DNA of 64,000 nucleotides from Numida meleagris (GCF_002078875.1 NC_034411.1:33932260-33996259); one strand, 5' to 3'. Shown: positions 1-12,293, numbered from the stretch's first letter. Notes: generated from the sequence alone by a model not told the origin. Made by a program: numbers and translations.

Positions 1-263
1 TAGACTTTGCAATTGGGAAAATAATAAATGAATGTTTATTTAAAGGACTAATAAAACTATAATGAAGGAAAAAATGTCCATCTGAAGCCACTGAAAAGTT
101 TGTTTTCAAAATTCAATATTCTGAAGAATGTAATAGTTCCATTACCCCATTGGAACATCCATTTATCTATGTACAAGTGCTTTTGATAGACAGAATCAAT
201 AAAGATTTGGTGATACTTATCTGAACTGCAATTTTCTAAAAAAACAAAAACAAAACACCACAG
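1..263 (+). other. intron upstream of first visible KIF28-like exon
   Basis: AT-rich sequence that ends in a CACAG acceptor at 259-263. I see no coding exon in it. The earlier exons of the plus-strand gene, including any motor and FHA domains, must lie left of the window. Confidence 0.6.
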
Positions 264-2642
264 GATGCAGCTGTCGAGGTGCCTGAACTGTACCGGAAAC
301 TGCTGCAGATGGAACAAGAGACAGAGCTGCTGAGGGAGATCAACAGAGCTTTAAGAGAAGAAAATGCTCTTCTTAAAGACAAACTGAAGAAATGGGACAC
401 AGGACACCATGAAAGTCAGTGCCCATCACAGACTCTCTTAGTATTGCATGCTTTTGCTACAGTTCTTCCTTACCAGCACTGCTGCAGGACACAGGCTGTA
501 CAGAAAGTTAATTTATATCTCACCGGCATTTCTTTTCCCCTGACAAAGGAAATTAGCTTGCCACTTTCAAAGACGATAAATTCAGGATTATCACTTTTAG
601 TTTATTAATAAAAGTAATCTCTTCTATTTCAGAGAAGAAATCTGAGTCACCTACCAAGGCAGTTAAAATGATGTCTGTGTCATCAAGAGACAGTGAAGAG
701 ATGTGCAGCCATCGGACCAGCTGTGATGCAGAACTTGCCAAGGCCCTTAAGACCTTCTATCACAACATGAGTGTAGTCAGACAGCAATTCCTTCAGTTGA
801 AGCACTCCAGGCCACCGGTAAGTGCGAGTTTTGCAATAGTTTAAGCATCTGAGGCTGTTTTGTAATTCTAAGGAATTTTGTCTTAGCTTTAGGAATTTGA
901 AAATGAAGGTATCATAGAGTCACAGGATGGCTGAGGTTGTGCTACAGTCGGTTCCTTACTCTGGAGGGAAACTCATTGTTTCCACGTGTTTTGCACAGGA
1001 CCGGAGGTACTGTCTAGGCCTGTAGACTCTGTAGTCTGACACGCAGGTTAAAACCAAGAGCTGAACAGACTCAAAGGGGCATATTGCTACAGAAGTGTTT
1101 GCCTACCAGGGGAGTTATACTATAACCAAGCCTGCTGTATATCTACTTAGTGCTCTAAGGCAGTTATGTTGTCATCATCTTGTTCATAAAGTTGCTTCAG
1201 AATGATGCAATTTGGCTTTTAGACTGTGGTTGGCTCGCTATTCAGCAAGTCTTCCAGATTGTTTGGCAACAAAGCTATTACTTACTCAAGCTGGCAAGGG
1301 GACTTTATGGTGTATATTGGCTTTCTCAGTATGACCTTTTCACAAGGGTTGTAACTCTTCCTGTTACTGCTCAATAGCCCCATTTCTTGCCAGTGACACT
1401 GTATTGTTCTGATTTTTCCTACTCTATATAACCTTCAGTTATGCAGGGTAAAAAAAAGTCTTCTAAACTGGTGTATCATTTTACACAGTTTTCACTGCTT
1501 AAGGTTTTTCTGCACAGAACTAGTTAGAAACACGTAAACCTGAGTTTGCTTTGGCTCCTTAAGTATTTAGCCTAAAACACAGCTCAAAGTTGGAGAGCCA
1601 TCCCAACTTCCCGCAGTCATTTGAAAGAGCTTGTATTGAGTACTGTAAATCTGCATACATAAAAGCAGGCTAGGACATTTCTTTAGAAAACATTTGTGAT
1701 GACCTTTTAGGCCTTTAGACTGTCATGAACTGTTATCACCCTATTGTTTCCTTTGATAGAAGCTGCCCATTATTGTCTCTTACTCTGGCCTAATTCTTAG
1801 CTTACAGAACCACAGTGCATTTTTGATATAACAGTTGTGGGGATGCTGATCAAAGTTTTTGATCTCGGACTAGGAGACTTTATAGAGCAGATGTGTATTT
1901 CTTCAGACCTTGGTATATCTTTTTCTGCAATTGAAGAACAAAATTGTGTATCAACAAAGATATTAAATGCTTACAGGCTATTCATTTCTAAAACTCACTG
2001 CTTAATTTTTGGGTTATCTAGTAGCAAGGGTGCTTGGTGGTTATCTCAAGGACAATACATGTTGTCAAGTCACAGGAGCTCTTCTGTGCCTACATTAAAA
2101 ATACATAGCCACTAGGTTAAAGTTAGCTATGAAGCTAATACATAGCTTTTCAGCTTTAAATGGCTGGTGTCCAGCCTTACTCCTTTAGATGCTGCTGCCA
2201 AGAGAATGAGTGGTGTAATTCATCTAGCCTGGATAAAGAGCAAAGCTACCCTCCCAAGCACATCCTTTCAGCTGTGGTGCATGCCATTCTTGACAAAATA
2301 ACATGTAATTATGATCCTAATTTTAGTTTTTGGACTTGTAGTTTGTCCTATCACTTGTCTCCCTTTTACTCAGTTACCACCTAAGTTAACCCATGAGACC
2401 TTCAGGTAGTCTTTGGTGTATAAGTAAAAAAAAAAATGACATGACTGCTGAGCCAACTAATTTCTTTTATTATGTTTTAGCAGGAAGATAATTTGCAGGT
2501 ACTACGTCTTTTTACAGAGACACAGTCACAAATGATAAGTGAATTTGGCCAACAACTTGAGTCTACAGTTCATAAGCTGAAAAGCGATGTTGCTCTTATA
2601 GTTAAGAAGAAGCGAGAATATATAGCATACAGCAAATCTTGA
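264..2642 (+). CDS. KIF28P: C-terminal exons of a coiled-coil protein, probably kinesin KIF28
   Basis: Three exons join in one frame: 264-414, 633-817 and 2481 (or 2484)-2642, where TGA ends the protein. The first exon donor is GTCAGT and the second is GTAAGT. Exon 1 encodes a leucine-rich heptad coiled coil (LYRKLLQMEQETELLREINR and onward, about 35 residues). Exon 2 holds a Ser/Lys-rich linker and a second helix (ELAKALKTFYHNMSVVRQQF). Exon 3 holds another amphipathic helix and ends in IAYSKS. No motor domain falls inside the window. The KIF28 call rests mainly on position: the gene is tail-to-tail with SCCPDH, where KIF28P lies in human 1q44 as I recall it. KIF28 is a kinesin-3-like microtubule motor related to nematode klp-6. 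Frame, splice sites and coiled coil are seen directly; the identity is inferred, and another coiled-coil gene is possible. Confidence 0.62.
818..2480 (+). other. intron of the KIF28-like gene
   Basis: A 1.66-kb intron running from GTAAGT at 818 to the TTTTAG/CAG acceptor at 2479-2483. It is unique AT-rich sequence apart from a short degenerate match to the CR1 3' end, in minus orientation, near 911-940. The small open frames here have no splice or homology support. Confidence 0.6.
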
Positions 2643-3575
2643 GGATCCCTTTCTAGGAATACGTCAAAGTGCACGTGAGTTTTCAGTTTGTCTATATGTT
2701 AAGTTCTGTCTTGAGCATTCTATATACAGCATAGTCAAGGCAGCTTGTCTGCTTATGATGTCACTCATTACAAATCTGCTTCAGGCCAAGACTAAAACTT
2801 GTAAGATTTCTGAAATACTTCATCTTTAACAGCGCTCTGATCTGTAACACTGGGGAAAAAAAGTTGTTATATATTATTATATGTATATATACTAGAAAAA
2901 AATATTTTGCTAGATGTATTATCATTCAACCACAAAGAATCAGACAGACTCATGAATGGTAATTTAATATTTACAAACAAATGTGGAACTTGTTTCAGCA
3001 GTTTAGAAGTAGTTTCATTTCTCAGTTACTATACTGACAAGGCCACTACTTGAAATAGTCATATTGTAAATACATCTTTCTTGATACTGTTTTGCGTACT
3101 GCACACGTTCTTCTAGAATGACTTGTTCTCAGCTGAAATGGTGAAATTGCAATTGGTCTTCAGCTAACTCTACATTGACAAACCCTACTCTTTGTGCTGT
3201 TTTTTAGTACGGCAAGCTGGTAAGGCTGAAAAGTCAACAAACTGTAAGACACCAGTACAGATCTTTAGAATAATGCAGCAAAAAGACAATTCCATTCCTC
3301 AAACCTTAAGAGAAAAACAACTACTTTTATTTGACTATGGGTAGTAAGGCTTTAAAAGTAGTAACGCCACAAACTAATAGTGCCTATCCCAAACAGACAT
3401 GAGGAGTAACTAGCGGTTTCATCTGCTAAGGCACTTGGTATTCTAAAACAGGCCTGCCTGTTTTAAATAGTTGGGGCAAAAAGGCTGTGGTTAATTGTGA
3501 AGCAGAATGAATTAAGCAGTAACTAAGGCTGCTGTTCTGCAACTTAAGGTGAAAGACATTAAAGTTCTAGTACCC

Positions 3576-3581
3576 AATAAA
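3576..3581 (+). terminator. candidate poly(A) signal of the KIF28-like gene
   Basis: An AATAAA hexamer about 930 nt after the TGA at 2640-2642. It is the only perfect plus-strand hexamer I find between the two genes; an ATTAAA variant lies just upstream at 3558-3563. Confidence 0.35.
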
Positions 3582-3741
3582 TCACTGATTTTATATGTTC
3601 ATGAATTAAGTCAGTATCCTTTATGGTTTTTCTCACGACAGGCAATAACACAATTTTTAACTCAATTTTTTCACCTGTTTCTACTGTAAACAACAGCGCA
3701 ATGCAACTATTTTATGAGGAGGCCTTTACAGCCCAGTGAGC

Positions 3742-3747
3742 TTTATT
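3742..3747 (-). terminator. candidate proximal poly(A) signal of SCCPDH
   Basis: TTTATT on plus, AATAAA on minus, 47 nt after the SCCPDH stop. It would give a very short 3' UTR. The next minus-strand AATAAA is at 3326-3331, giving a UTR of roughly 480 nt, and may be the one used. Confidence 0.3.
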
Positions 3748-3793
3748 GGAGTTAGGCGCAGGTAAGATGTTAGTTCACATGGTTGTTTTGATG

Positions 3794-6700
3794 TCAGACT
3801 TCAGGCTGGCTAATAACAGAGAACTCAACACCACGTTTGTTGAGGCGGTCAATCAGTTTTGTTTTAGAGAAGGCAGCTCCTGGAGAATACACACCACCTC
3901 TGTTAACAACAAACAAAAGAGAAAAACCATTAGCGGTACAGTGGCTCAGCGACACCTTTATTTGAAGTGTGTTTCCCTGTCTAGGAAAGAAAAAGCCTAG
4001 ACAAAGAAATTTTGTCTGAGAGAGAGTACAGGAGGAATTGGGCAAGCTGGTCATATTTAGAGGTTCGTTTATGCATCCAGCAAACTCAATAGAAGTTATT
4101 CCTTGACTGAAAATACAGACTCTGGTTCAATGGTTGTGTCAAAAATGTTACCAAAACTACAACTGCATCCTTTCAAATTGAAATGCAGATGAAGAACTAT
4201 CTCCATTGCCTAGCAAGGATCATGTTTAATAGCACTGCTGTTTGGGTGGAGTAACAAAGCAATCCCTAGGGTTATAGAGAATCTGTATTTTCAAAGAGAA
4301 ATGCACACACACACAGTAGCTATAAGGGAAATCAAGCTGTTTCGCAAAGGAAAGTACTCACTCTTTAGGCAGATGAGCTGAATCTTCCAGAAGAGCTACA
4401 GCTGCTTGAACCATTGCAATTGGTGTAGCAACATAGCCAGGCTCTAATGAAAACCAAAAACCACAGTGAGTTGAAACATAGATTCACGTTTTTAATCTCG
4501 CTCTTATATATATGGAATACTAAAGAATAATCTCTTTGCCAATAAAAACTGGTATCTCCATTTAAGAACAGGTTTGTTACCTGGTAATCATCCCAAGTAG
4601 TTATGAAAGTCCTGTAAGAGCTAATGTGGACAAATATCAGCTTCAACTACAGGCCTGTGACAACACAAGAACCTTGAGTATCACCTGACAGTGATAGCAA
4701 GAGCTTTGCCCATCCTGTGCTCAAATTGAGACTTCTTGATGTAACACTAGCTGAATGCAAATATGTATATTGTTGTTTAAAGTAGCAGTGGTTCGCTAAC
4801 TCCCTTACGAATGTACATTGCTGTCTCCAAAACTTCATTTCAGGAATAGCCTGAACACTAGTATGCTATAGCTAGAAACAACACCCTATAATATGTGGGT
4901 TTTAGGTTCGCTCACAGGGGACTGGTAATAAACACGTAGTAAGCCCAGGTTGTACCAACCACCCTTAAACCACTCTACCTTTACTATTCTACTCTGGGAA
5001 AATGAGAATTAGTACGACAACAGGCAAAAGAAAAGAGAATGACAAGCACAAAACATAGTTAGTTAGCTTTTTCAGAAAGCAGGTTAAAATGAATGCTCGT
5101 ATTCAAGATAATATTCTGTAAAGGCTCTTGACTTAGTGCTTGTTGCAAGCGCTTTACAAGGGGAAAGGGAATGGTAGTGGAACCATCAACCTTTATCACA
5201 TTAGGAAATGTGAGCCAAAAGCAGTTAGCTGCCAACATACATACCTGGTCCTTTCACTTGAGTGCAGATCTTTACATTTGGTTTGCCATTCTGCGGATCT
5301 TGCCCCTCACTGTAACCCTCACCAAAAAACGTCATTGTGAAGGAGGTTCCATCCATCTGTAGTGAAGAAGTGGCAAGGTCACCAAAACAGTAACACACTT
5401 CTATCAGGCAAACAGTAGTAAATGCAAGTATTATGCCAAACACTATGATCCATCCAAATATGAGAGCAGTTATTTTGAGTTATTACTTAAAAGGTACAAT
5501 TGCATTTACATAATATGGATATTCTAATCACTTCCATTTTATTGGAACAGTTATTACCCTAAAGTCCATTTATTCTCTCATTGCTTTCAGGCTTGGGTTT
5601 TGCTACAGTCTGTATACTGTGAACTATTCATGTAAATACATCAGAGCCAGCACTATGATCCACTTTTTCTTACATGAGCTCCACCTATTTTGATATCCTA
5701 GTGACAGACGACATGACTTTTTGAACAGTCGAAGCTATAAGAACAGGTATACACAGTGTGTACTTAGAAATGATTTATTTCTTTGAGACTAAGTGGTGGA
5801 TGCCAGTTTACAATCGTACCGTAACCACAACAAATTTCTTATTAGCTGGGATGGAAAGCAGCCTGTTACCTGTTTCTGGGTTGGTCCTTTCTTTGTGAAA
5901 CGTCCAGCAGAGAAAAATTCTGGGTACTGCATAATGAGAAGGAAAAGAAAAACCACTTAAACCTCAATAATTTAGACGGAAAAAAAAGTTTCCCACCATT
6001 TAATTTTTTTGATTCTTTTGTGCTTTGAATACTTACTTTTGTCAGAAGTTTTCTTCCAAAGCTAAATTTCACAAGAAGAAGAAATAAAATGCCAGCAAAC
6101 ATCAGCTTCATAACAGAGCCAAGACCACCTACGGTCACATAAGCACCGTACTGTACCTAAAACAAAAACATACTATCACTGATAGAATTTGCATCAACAT
6201 TTTTGCATGAATCCCTTTTTAAAGATGCAGGATGGAACTTTTTTTATACAACATTTATCTGTTTGAAAAGAATCTTAAATGCGGGAAGCATTCAAGGCCA
6301 GGCTGGATGGGGCTTTGAGCAACGTCGTCTAGAGGGAGGTCACTCTGCTTATAGCAGGGGGTTGGAACTCAATGATCGTAAAGATCCCTTCCAACCCAAA
6401 CCATTCTGTGATTCTATTAACTGTTTTGCTAACAGCAAAAAGCAGGTTCATCCAGGAGGATATTGCATAGTAAGAAAAAGGGCATCCAGAAGAATATCAG
6501 GTCAAGCAATTTGACCAAAAGGTCATCAGCAGAACAAGCCTCCTTTACAGAAGGAAAAATTCATTATTTTATCTAGCTACAGAAACTCTGCTACACAGAT
6601 CTCCACAAAGAACTGTTATTACATAAAAGGATGATTTGCTGAAAATCATCATACATACATACCGCAGTAATAACAGTAACTTACTGGTGTTTCCTGCAAG

Positions 6701-9700
6701 TGTGAGTGTAAATAGCGCTGTGACCGTTTCACAACAGAAACATCAGATCCCATGAATGGAATAGAGTATTGTTTGAACTCCTGACTGTAAAACACAAGTC
6801 CTCTGCAAATGGAAAAAACATTCACAAAAAACGTTCAAATCTTGACCAAACAGAAAGAAACAAACCATAACAGTGCTACCGTTACTGGCTTTCCCTCAAG
6901 CCTTTCTACAACACGATCTTTTCACCGAAAGCAAATCAAATCAATGATTCAGATTTATCCCTGGCTCAACTCGTAATTCCATGAACTATAGCCAGGATGG
7001 ATTTGATAATCAAAACAAATAATATTCTCACATTTATTTTTCCTGTTCCGCTGATCACTTCTGAAATCAAACGAAGCAATTTGCCATGTCTCTACAAGTC
7101 TTTTCAGAATAAGTTAGCTTTGAGACCCAGTAAGTGCTGGGTCAATAAAATATGAACGTACTTTCAGTTCTACTAGACAAATGCGTATGTGTGCAAATTT
7201 TTAAGAAGTCTTAAATGTATCGTTTTAGTATTTAATTATATGCTAATAATCTATATAATAAATGCTGGAACTGTTAGAAAACAACCTGTTTCACATCTTA
7301 CGCTTCTTATACCTTCTTTTAAGTTTTGCACCAACTACTGGAACAGGGGAATATCCTATCTTTTTTCGAAGCGACTTCAGGTTGGCTTGATCTGCAAGGC
7401 CATAAACAGCTGACTTCCAGGTCCCATCGTGGATACAAGAACCCTGACGAAGGCCAAGGAACAATAATTAGCTCAACAAAGGTTTCAGATGTTATTTTAA
7501 TAATGACCTTAGAATCATTACGTAGTATTAGAAAATTATCACGTGTATGTATTATGATTACATGCACTATCAAAACAAATACCCAAACACAAAAGAACAG
7601 CCAAACACTTTGCCATTTACTGACAACATGCATATATCCATTACAGCTCATTTGTGCATGAATCCTTCCCAAATCTCTGTGCAAATAAATCAATGGCAAA
7701 TACTAAGTATTTTTTCTTGAAAATTTGTTCTACTAAGCAGTTTATGTAGACAACCCATGGAAATGAACATTACAACAGGGTGTTTCCTTGGGATACTTTT
7801 ATTAGCTTCTAAAGAATAAAGTTCTTAGACTTGTCATCAGAGAACTGCCATAGCTTGTTCCTTGATCTGCACTAATGCAACAACAGCTATTCACATTTGC
7901 TGTGTGAATGTCACCCCAAATATCCCTAAGTTTCCACAAGGGTATAAACCAACTAACCTCAGGTCCAGTTTTCACTGTCAGGAAACTTTCAACGGCAGTT
8001 AAGGTACCTGTAAGAGAGGAGAAAATATAAAAGATAAATACGTGGGACCTACAGTCAGTTTGGTTCACACACCTGGAATATACTCTGGTAGTCTCTAGTG
8101 GCAGAGTCACATCGTTATCTTAAAGTAAAATAAACTAAGATAAGGACCCAGAGCTATGTTAGTTAGCAAATATAAAATTTCAGAGATAAAGTTCTTCAGT
8201 AGTGGTCATTAATAGTGTCATTGGTCATTAAATGCTAGTTGCTTTATCTAGTTAATAAGATTGTGCAAATAATAATTGAAAAAAAAAAAAAAAGCAGAAG
8301 AATATTTAAAGGTAGCTTTAGTTTTCCTCCAAGTTTTGAGATACAGGATGATGTAGGCTGTGAAAACCTGGATGAACTAATGGAGTGTGGTAAATGTTAC
8401 TACAAAAAAAAAAAAAAAGAAAAGAAAAAAGAAATTAAAAAAAAGAAAAATCACACAACGTATCTTGAAACAAAGGTTTCTTAGTTGTGATGAACAGCTA
8501 AACAACAACTCCAGATTTTGTTTAGTTTCACTTTGCTCAGTTCCTTCCAAGATTAAAAGAGATAATTTAAATATAAGAAGCAACTGGATAGACAGGTGCT
8601 AAAAAACAGGATAAGCTAAAAGACATCTTTATTCAAAACAAGTACCAGGCATCAAATTATAACACCATGAGCACTCCAGATACCCATTTCCATGCCTCTC
8701 CTTCTCTTCCACTAATCAGATCCTTCTACAGATTTAGTTTATTAAACTGAAAATTGATGATATGCTCCAATGTAAAGCATGTAATAGCAATTCTAATAGT
8801 AATGAAAGCAGAACATTTGGATACTCTTATTGGCCCTTCCAACTGAAAGTCTGAACCAACGAACAAAGTATCCTCATTTGCAATTAGGATCAAGTACTGT
8901 TTGCGCAGAGTTAAATCATCTCACGTCTGTTCTCAAATATCTTTACTCTCTTGAGTTACTGTTCAGCTGCTCTTGACAAAAAAGATATTAACAGCGCTAT
9001 CTACTTAGGTCCATATGACAACTACTCAGTGCTAGCAGCAGAGAAACAAAACTTAGGAAACCTGATTACTCACAGATTTGCAATCCCTTCCCCACGTGCA
9101 TCCTATCCTGCCTTCCCGCCTCATCCTTACAGCATTCTCACTGCACTAGTGGCAGAGAGCAGAGGACCGCCTACGGGTGGATGCCCACACGCTCACAGAG
9201 CAGCCCATTCCTGATAGCTGAGGCTCCTGTTCTCTCAGTGAGCAACACGACCTTGAATCCTTCCTCTACCTTATCACCAATTTTCTTGACTTCAGTGGGA
9301 ATATGATTTACATTTTATTTTTTGTCTGTCTACCAACTTTGGTTGAAACTAGTTAGGCGGTAAAGGCAGGCAAAAAGCAGATTAAAAGAATCCCCGTAAG
9401 CACTGCTGTTTTAGGAAAACAATTAAAAAGCATCATCTGCATGTCTTTTTCAGCCTAAAGTCACACTAAATAAGTCACCTTTCAACTTGTCTCTGGTGTA
9501 CAGCACTCCCATATCAGCTGGTATGGAGTCAAAGCCACAGCTTCCAATGATATATACTTTCTTCTCTGCAGCTTTTTCATTGTATTTCAGGTACATTCCT
9601 TCCAGAAACTAAAACACAAGCAAAATAAATATTTTAAGTAGAACTCTGTATTTGGCAACACCTAATATTAACCACCAGTGCTTTACCCTCTTATCATAGC

Positions 9701-11310
9701 ACCCTACAGACTTCACACTACTCACAAGCATCTTTACAACAGACGCATATTATTCCTGTTTTATAGTATGAAAATGTTGCAGCACTGCAAAAAGAACGTG
9801 ATCTATCCAAAATTCCTACACCTACAAGTAGGATTTCAAGTAGAATGGAAATACTTTTGAATTCCTGAGAGAACCTTAGAGGCTCTTGTCTAACAGTGAT
9901 AAAACTAAACAAATCATACACATGAACATGTCCTAAAATCAATGCACCTTAAAACTGTACATCAGGAGGCAGAATTTGACCACATGTTCACAAACACAGA
10001 AATGTGAAACACAACGAACAAATGCTTTACTAGATCCCTAACGCAGAGTAGCATTTTTCCAAGTTCACGTACCTGGGGCTCTCCACTGATGTCAATGCAG
10101 CTTGCACCATTTTCAACACAAGCTTTCACTACAGGCTCTCCAAAAAATCTATACTAAAGGAGGGAAAAAAAAAAAACACCACACGTAACAAAATAAAGCC
10201 CACACAACTCACCCAACTTGCTTTGTCTAAAGTAAACGTACCTACAATAGAAGTAAGCTCAGGTATTGATTTTGCTAAGTGGGGCAAATGTAATAGTCTT
10301 GTCTTTTGGGAGGGAGGAGGGGGGCAGGAAGAGCAGAACAAACTTCATCACTGATAACAGTTATTTCTCCTGAGTTAAGACAAGATCACCAGCACCAAAT
10401 GAATGTATCTTACCTTGGTTTATGCTTTTTGCACACATATTATCTGCATGTTATCTGCATTCTCTGGGGCTAACAGCTTTCACAGAGCTGGCCATTACCC
10501 AGCTACTACGTTTTGTACTTTGATCTGCTCTGGCTGAGTTGGCGATACCATCACTCCAAGGTTTAAAGCAGCCAAGAACTTATACCACAACCCCACGCAC
10601 TTCTTCCCCAGCATTACTTCCCACCCTAACACCACTTACAATGCCTAGTGTAAACCAGAACCCCTCTCTGGTTTACAACTGGTTTCTTACGGTGCCTTTG
10701 AACGATTAAAAGAATAGCATCTAACACTTCAGTGAGAGCTTTATGTGGATTACAACATCCAAAAGGCTGGTGGGTAACCTTGCACGGCAGATTTGGTTTA
10801 AGGCTCGTTTAGCTCCGAGGGCCGCCGGCACGGCGGAGGACAGGGACGCGCTTCCCACAACTCACCGGGCCCACGCAGTTGAGCACCACCCGGGTTTGTT
10901 TCGCCATGGCGGCCAGCGAGGCCGGGTCGTCCACATCGCACAGCAGCACGCCGACCTCCGGGCCCAGCGCCGTTTTCCCTGCGCACGGAGACCGCCGTCA
11001 CATCCCCCGCCCGCCGGCCGAGCCGCCAGCCCCCGGCCCGGCCCGGCCCCGCTGCAGGGCNNNNNNNNNNNNNNNNCCGCCGCGCCACACGGCCGCGGTT
11101 CGTACCCAGCCGCTCGGCCGTCCGCTCCAGCACCTCCTGCAGCTTGTTCCGACTGCGCCCGGCCACGGCCCAGCGCAGGGGGCCGCGCAGCTCCCCGCCG
11201 CTCGCCGCCCGCGCCACCTCCTCCACCACAAACTGCCCGGTGAAGCCGCTGGCCCCGAACACCACCAGCTCGTAGGGCCGCTCGGCCGCCTCCCCGCTGC
11301 CGGCCGCCAT
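3794..11310 (-). CDS. SCCPDH: SCCPDH, saccharopine dehydrogenase-like oxidoreductase, complete, 12 exons
   Basis: Coding exons in transcript order: 11106-11310, 10866-10978, 10073-10153, 9479-9608, 7958-8007, 7313-7443, 6685-6802, 6037-6156, 5870-5926, 5245-5356, 4362-4443, 3794-3899. All junctions are GT-AG and the phases agree, giving 1305 nt, or 434 residues plus TGA (human is about 429). The start ATG at 11308-11310 sits in a strong context (GCCATGG). Residues 13-26 form the Rossmann dinucleotide-binding start, with GASGFTG at 19-25. The family-typical GSCGFDSIPAD follows in exon 4, and SIPFMGSDVSVV in exon 7. Exon 8 carries a hydrophobic stretch at about residues 291-307, consistent with the known membrane and lipid-droplet association. 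The C-terminus (GAAFSKTKLIDRLNKRGVEF) is very conserved. The family resembles saccharopine dehydrogenase, but an enzyme reaction has not been established for SCCPDH as far as I know. No frameshift or missing exon is seen. Confidence 0.96.
6283..6418 (+). mobile_element. CR1 LINE 3'-end fragment in SCCPDH intron 7
   Basis: Matches the CR1 tail: TTCAAGGCCAGGCTGGATGG at 6291-6310, then the GAGGGAGGT and AGCAGGGGGTTGGAACT blocks, TCCCTTCCAACCCAAACCA and a terminal TTCTGTGATTCTAT. It is 5'-truncated, as usual for CR1, and lies antisense to SCCPDH between exon 7 (6685-6802) and exon 8 (6037-6156). Confidence 0.9.
8278..8450. repeat. A-rich low-complexity tracts
   Basis: A poly(A) run begins at about 8280 and a second A/G-rich tract covers about 8404-8450, both in SCCPDH intron 4. 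The lysine-rich open frames across them are artefacts of simple sequence. Confidence 0.7.
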
Positions 11311-11520
11311 GGCGAGAGGATGGGACAGGATGGCAGGCAGCGAAGCTCCGCACAACCGCTCAGCGCCTGGCAGCGGCCGGCACGGCGCGACCCCGCCCCA
11401 CGCCCGGCCCCGCCCCACGCCCAGCCCCGGCCCGGCGCGCGGGGCGGCCGTTGCGGCCGTTGGCGGCTCGCGCTGCGGCTGTGGGGGTGGTTGCTGCCGC
11501 CGTTCCATCCGCTTTCTGTA
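10800..11520 (-). promoter_or_regulatory. CpG-island promoter of SCCPDH
   Basis: GC- and CpG-dense block in an otherwise AT-rich window. It covers exons 1 and 2 and the 5' flank of SCCPDH. GC boxes (CCCCGCCC type, Sp1/KLF sites) occur at about 11391-11398 and 11409-11416, 80-110 bp upstream of the ATG. No TATA box is evident, so a dispersed TATA-less promoter is expected. The island starts inside intron 2 and fades by about 11520. No divergent coding gene is apparent on the plus strand beyond it. Confidence 0.85.
11061..11076. other. assembly gap (16 N) in SCCPDH intron 1
   Basis: Sixteen undetermined bases inside the GC-rich 127-nt first intron (10979-11105). Exon boundaries on both sides are intact, so the gap does not affect the predicted protein. 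The true intron length is unknown. Confidence 0.97.
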
Positions 11521-11685
11521 CTCACAGCAGACATTGTCCCTAGCAGCGCAGCACTACTACGAATGATCAACGTGCACTTGTCAGATCAGCCATGCGGATG
11601 AACTAAGAACTGCTGTTAATCAGAAAGGAAAGCATAATTACATACAGGTAAAATCAGTCAGTTTCCTCCCCAGTTACAGCAAATA

Positions 11686-11856
11686 GTTGCCCAGAGAGGT
11701 TGTGGATGCCCCTTCCGTAGAAGCATTCAAGGCCAGGCTGGATGGGGCTGTGAGCAACCTGCTCTAGAGGGAGGTGTCCCTGCGAATAGCAGGGGAGTAG
11801 GAACTAGGTGGTCTTAAATGTCCCTTCCAACCTAAACCGTTCTATGATTCTATGAA
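11686..11856 (+). mobile_element. CR1 LINE 3'-end fragment upstream of SCCPDH
   Basis: Contains GCCCAGAGAGGTTGTGGATG, TTCAAGGCCAGGCTGGATGG, CTAGAGGGAGGTGTCCCTGC and the terminal TTCTATGATTCTATGA, so the CR1 3' end is complete to its octamer tail. It lies about 380 bp upstream of the SCCPDH start codon, just outside the CpG island. Confidence 0.92.
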
Positions 11857-12216
11857 GTACTTAGGTTCTGCTCAGCAACAAAGGCAGTGCAACTCCAAAC
11901 ACGTCGTTCCCATTGCGATGACCCTGTACATCTCAGTGATGAGGACCACTGGTGATGGCCCAGCACAGTGAAGCACGATCATATTTTCTGTGCTCTCCCT
12001 GGCCAGGCTGCTCACCTCAATCCCTGAGGCTTGCAGGGAGCATCTCCCATACCTAAGTCAGCCCTGGCAGAGGCTTGTGAGCTGAAGACCTCCAGTGACA
12101 GAAACGTCACACTAGTCCCCAGGCCATCTCCTCCAGCACTGATGCCCTTATCACTGGGAGCACAAAGCTAGGTCTACACATCCTCTAATTAAGTTCAGCC
12201 CTTTCTCTCATTTTCG

Positions 12217-12293
12217 GATGGTCCTGCGTGGAGCCAGGAGCTGGACTCAGTGATCCTTATGGGTCCCTTCCAACTCAGGATATCCTATGATTC
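12217..12293 (+). mobile_element. CR1 LINE 3'-end fragment, second subfamily
   Basis: GAGCCAGGAGCTGGACTCAG, TGATCCTTATGGGTCCCTTC and CAACTCAGGATATCCTATGA match a CR1 subfamily tail different from the copies at 6.3 and 11.7 kb. Only about 75 bp is recognisable. Confidence 0.75.

Larger units (their letters stand above)
2643..3793. other. convergent 3' UTR interval between KIF28-like gene and SCCPDH
   Basis: Only 1.15 kb separates the two stop codons, which face each other. It is AT-rich, with a TA-rich stretch at about 2867-2905. Candidate poly(A) signals occur on both strands: plus AATAAA at 3576-3581 for the KIF28-like gene, and minus AATAAA (read as TTTATT) at 3742-3747 and 3326-3331 for SCCPDH. 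I see no coding exon. Using the distal signals would make the two 3' UTRs overlap in antisense. Confidence 0.55.

Noticed and set aside
8239..8602. Lysine-rich small open frames
   Set aside because: They translate poly(A)/A-G simple sequence inside an SCCPDH intron.
10743..11601. Long overlapping open frames on both strands across the CpG island and the N run
   Set aside because: They are GC-driven shadow frames. The conserved SCCPDH exons 1 and 2 explain the region, and the frames read through Ns and intron.
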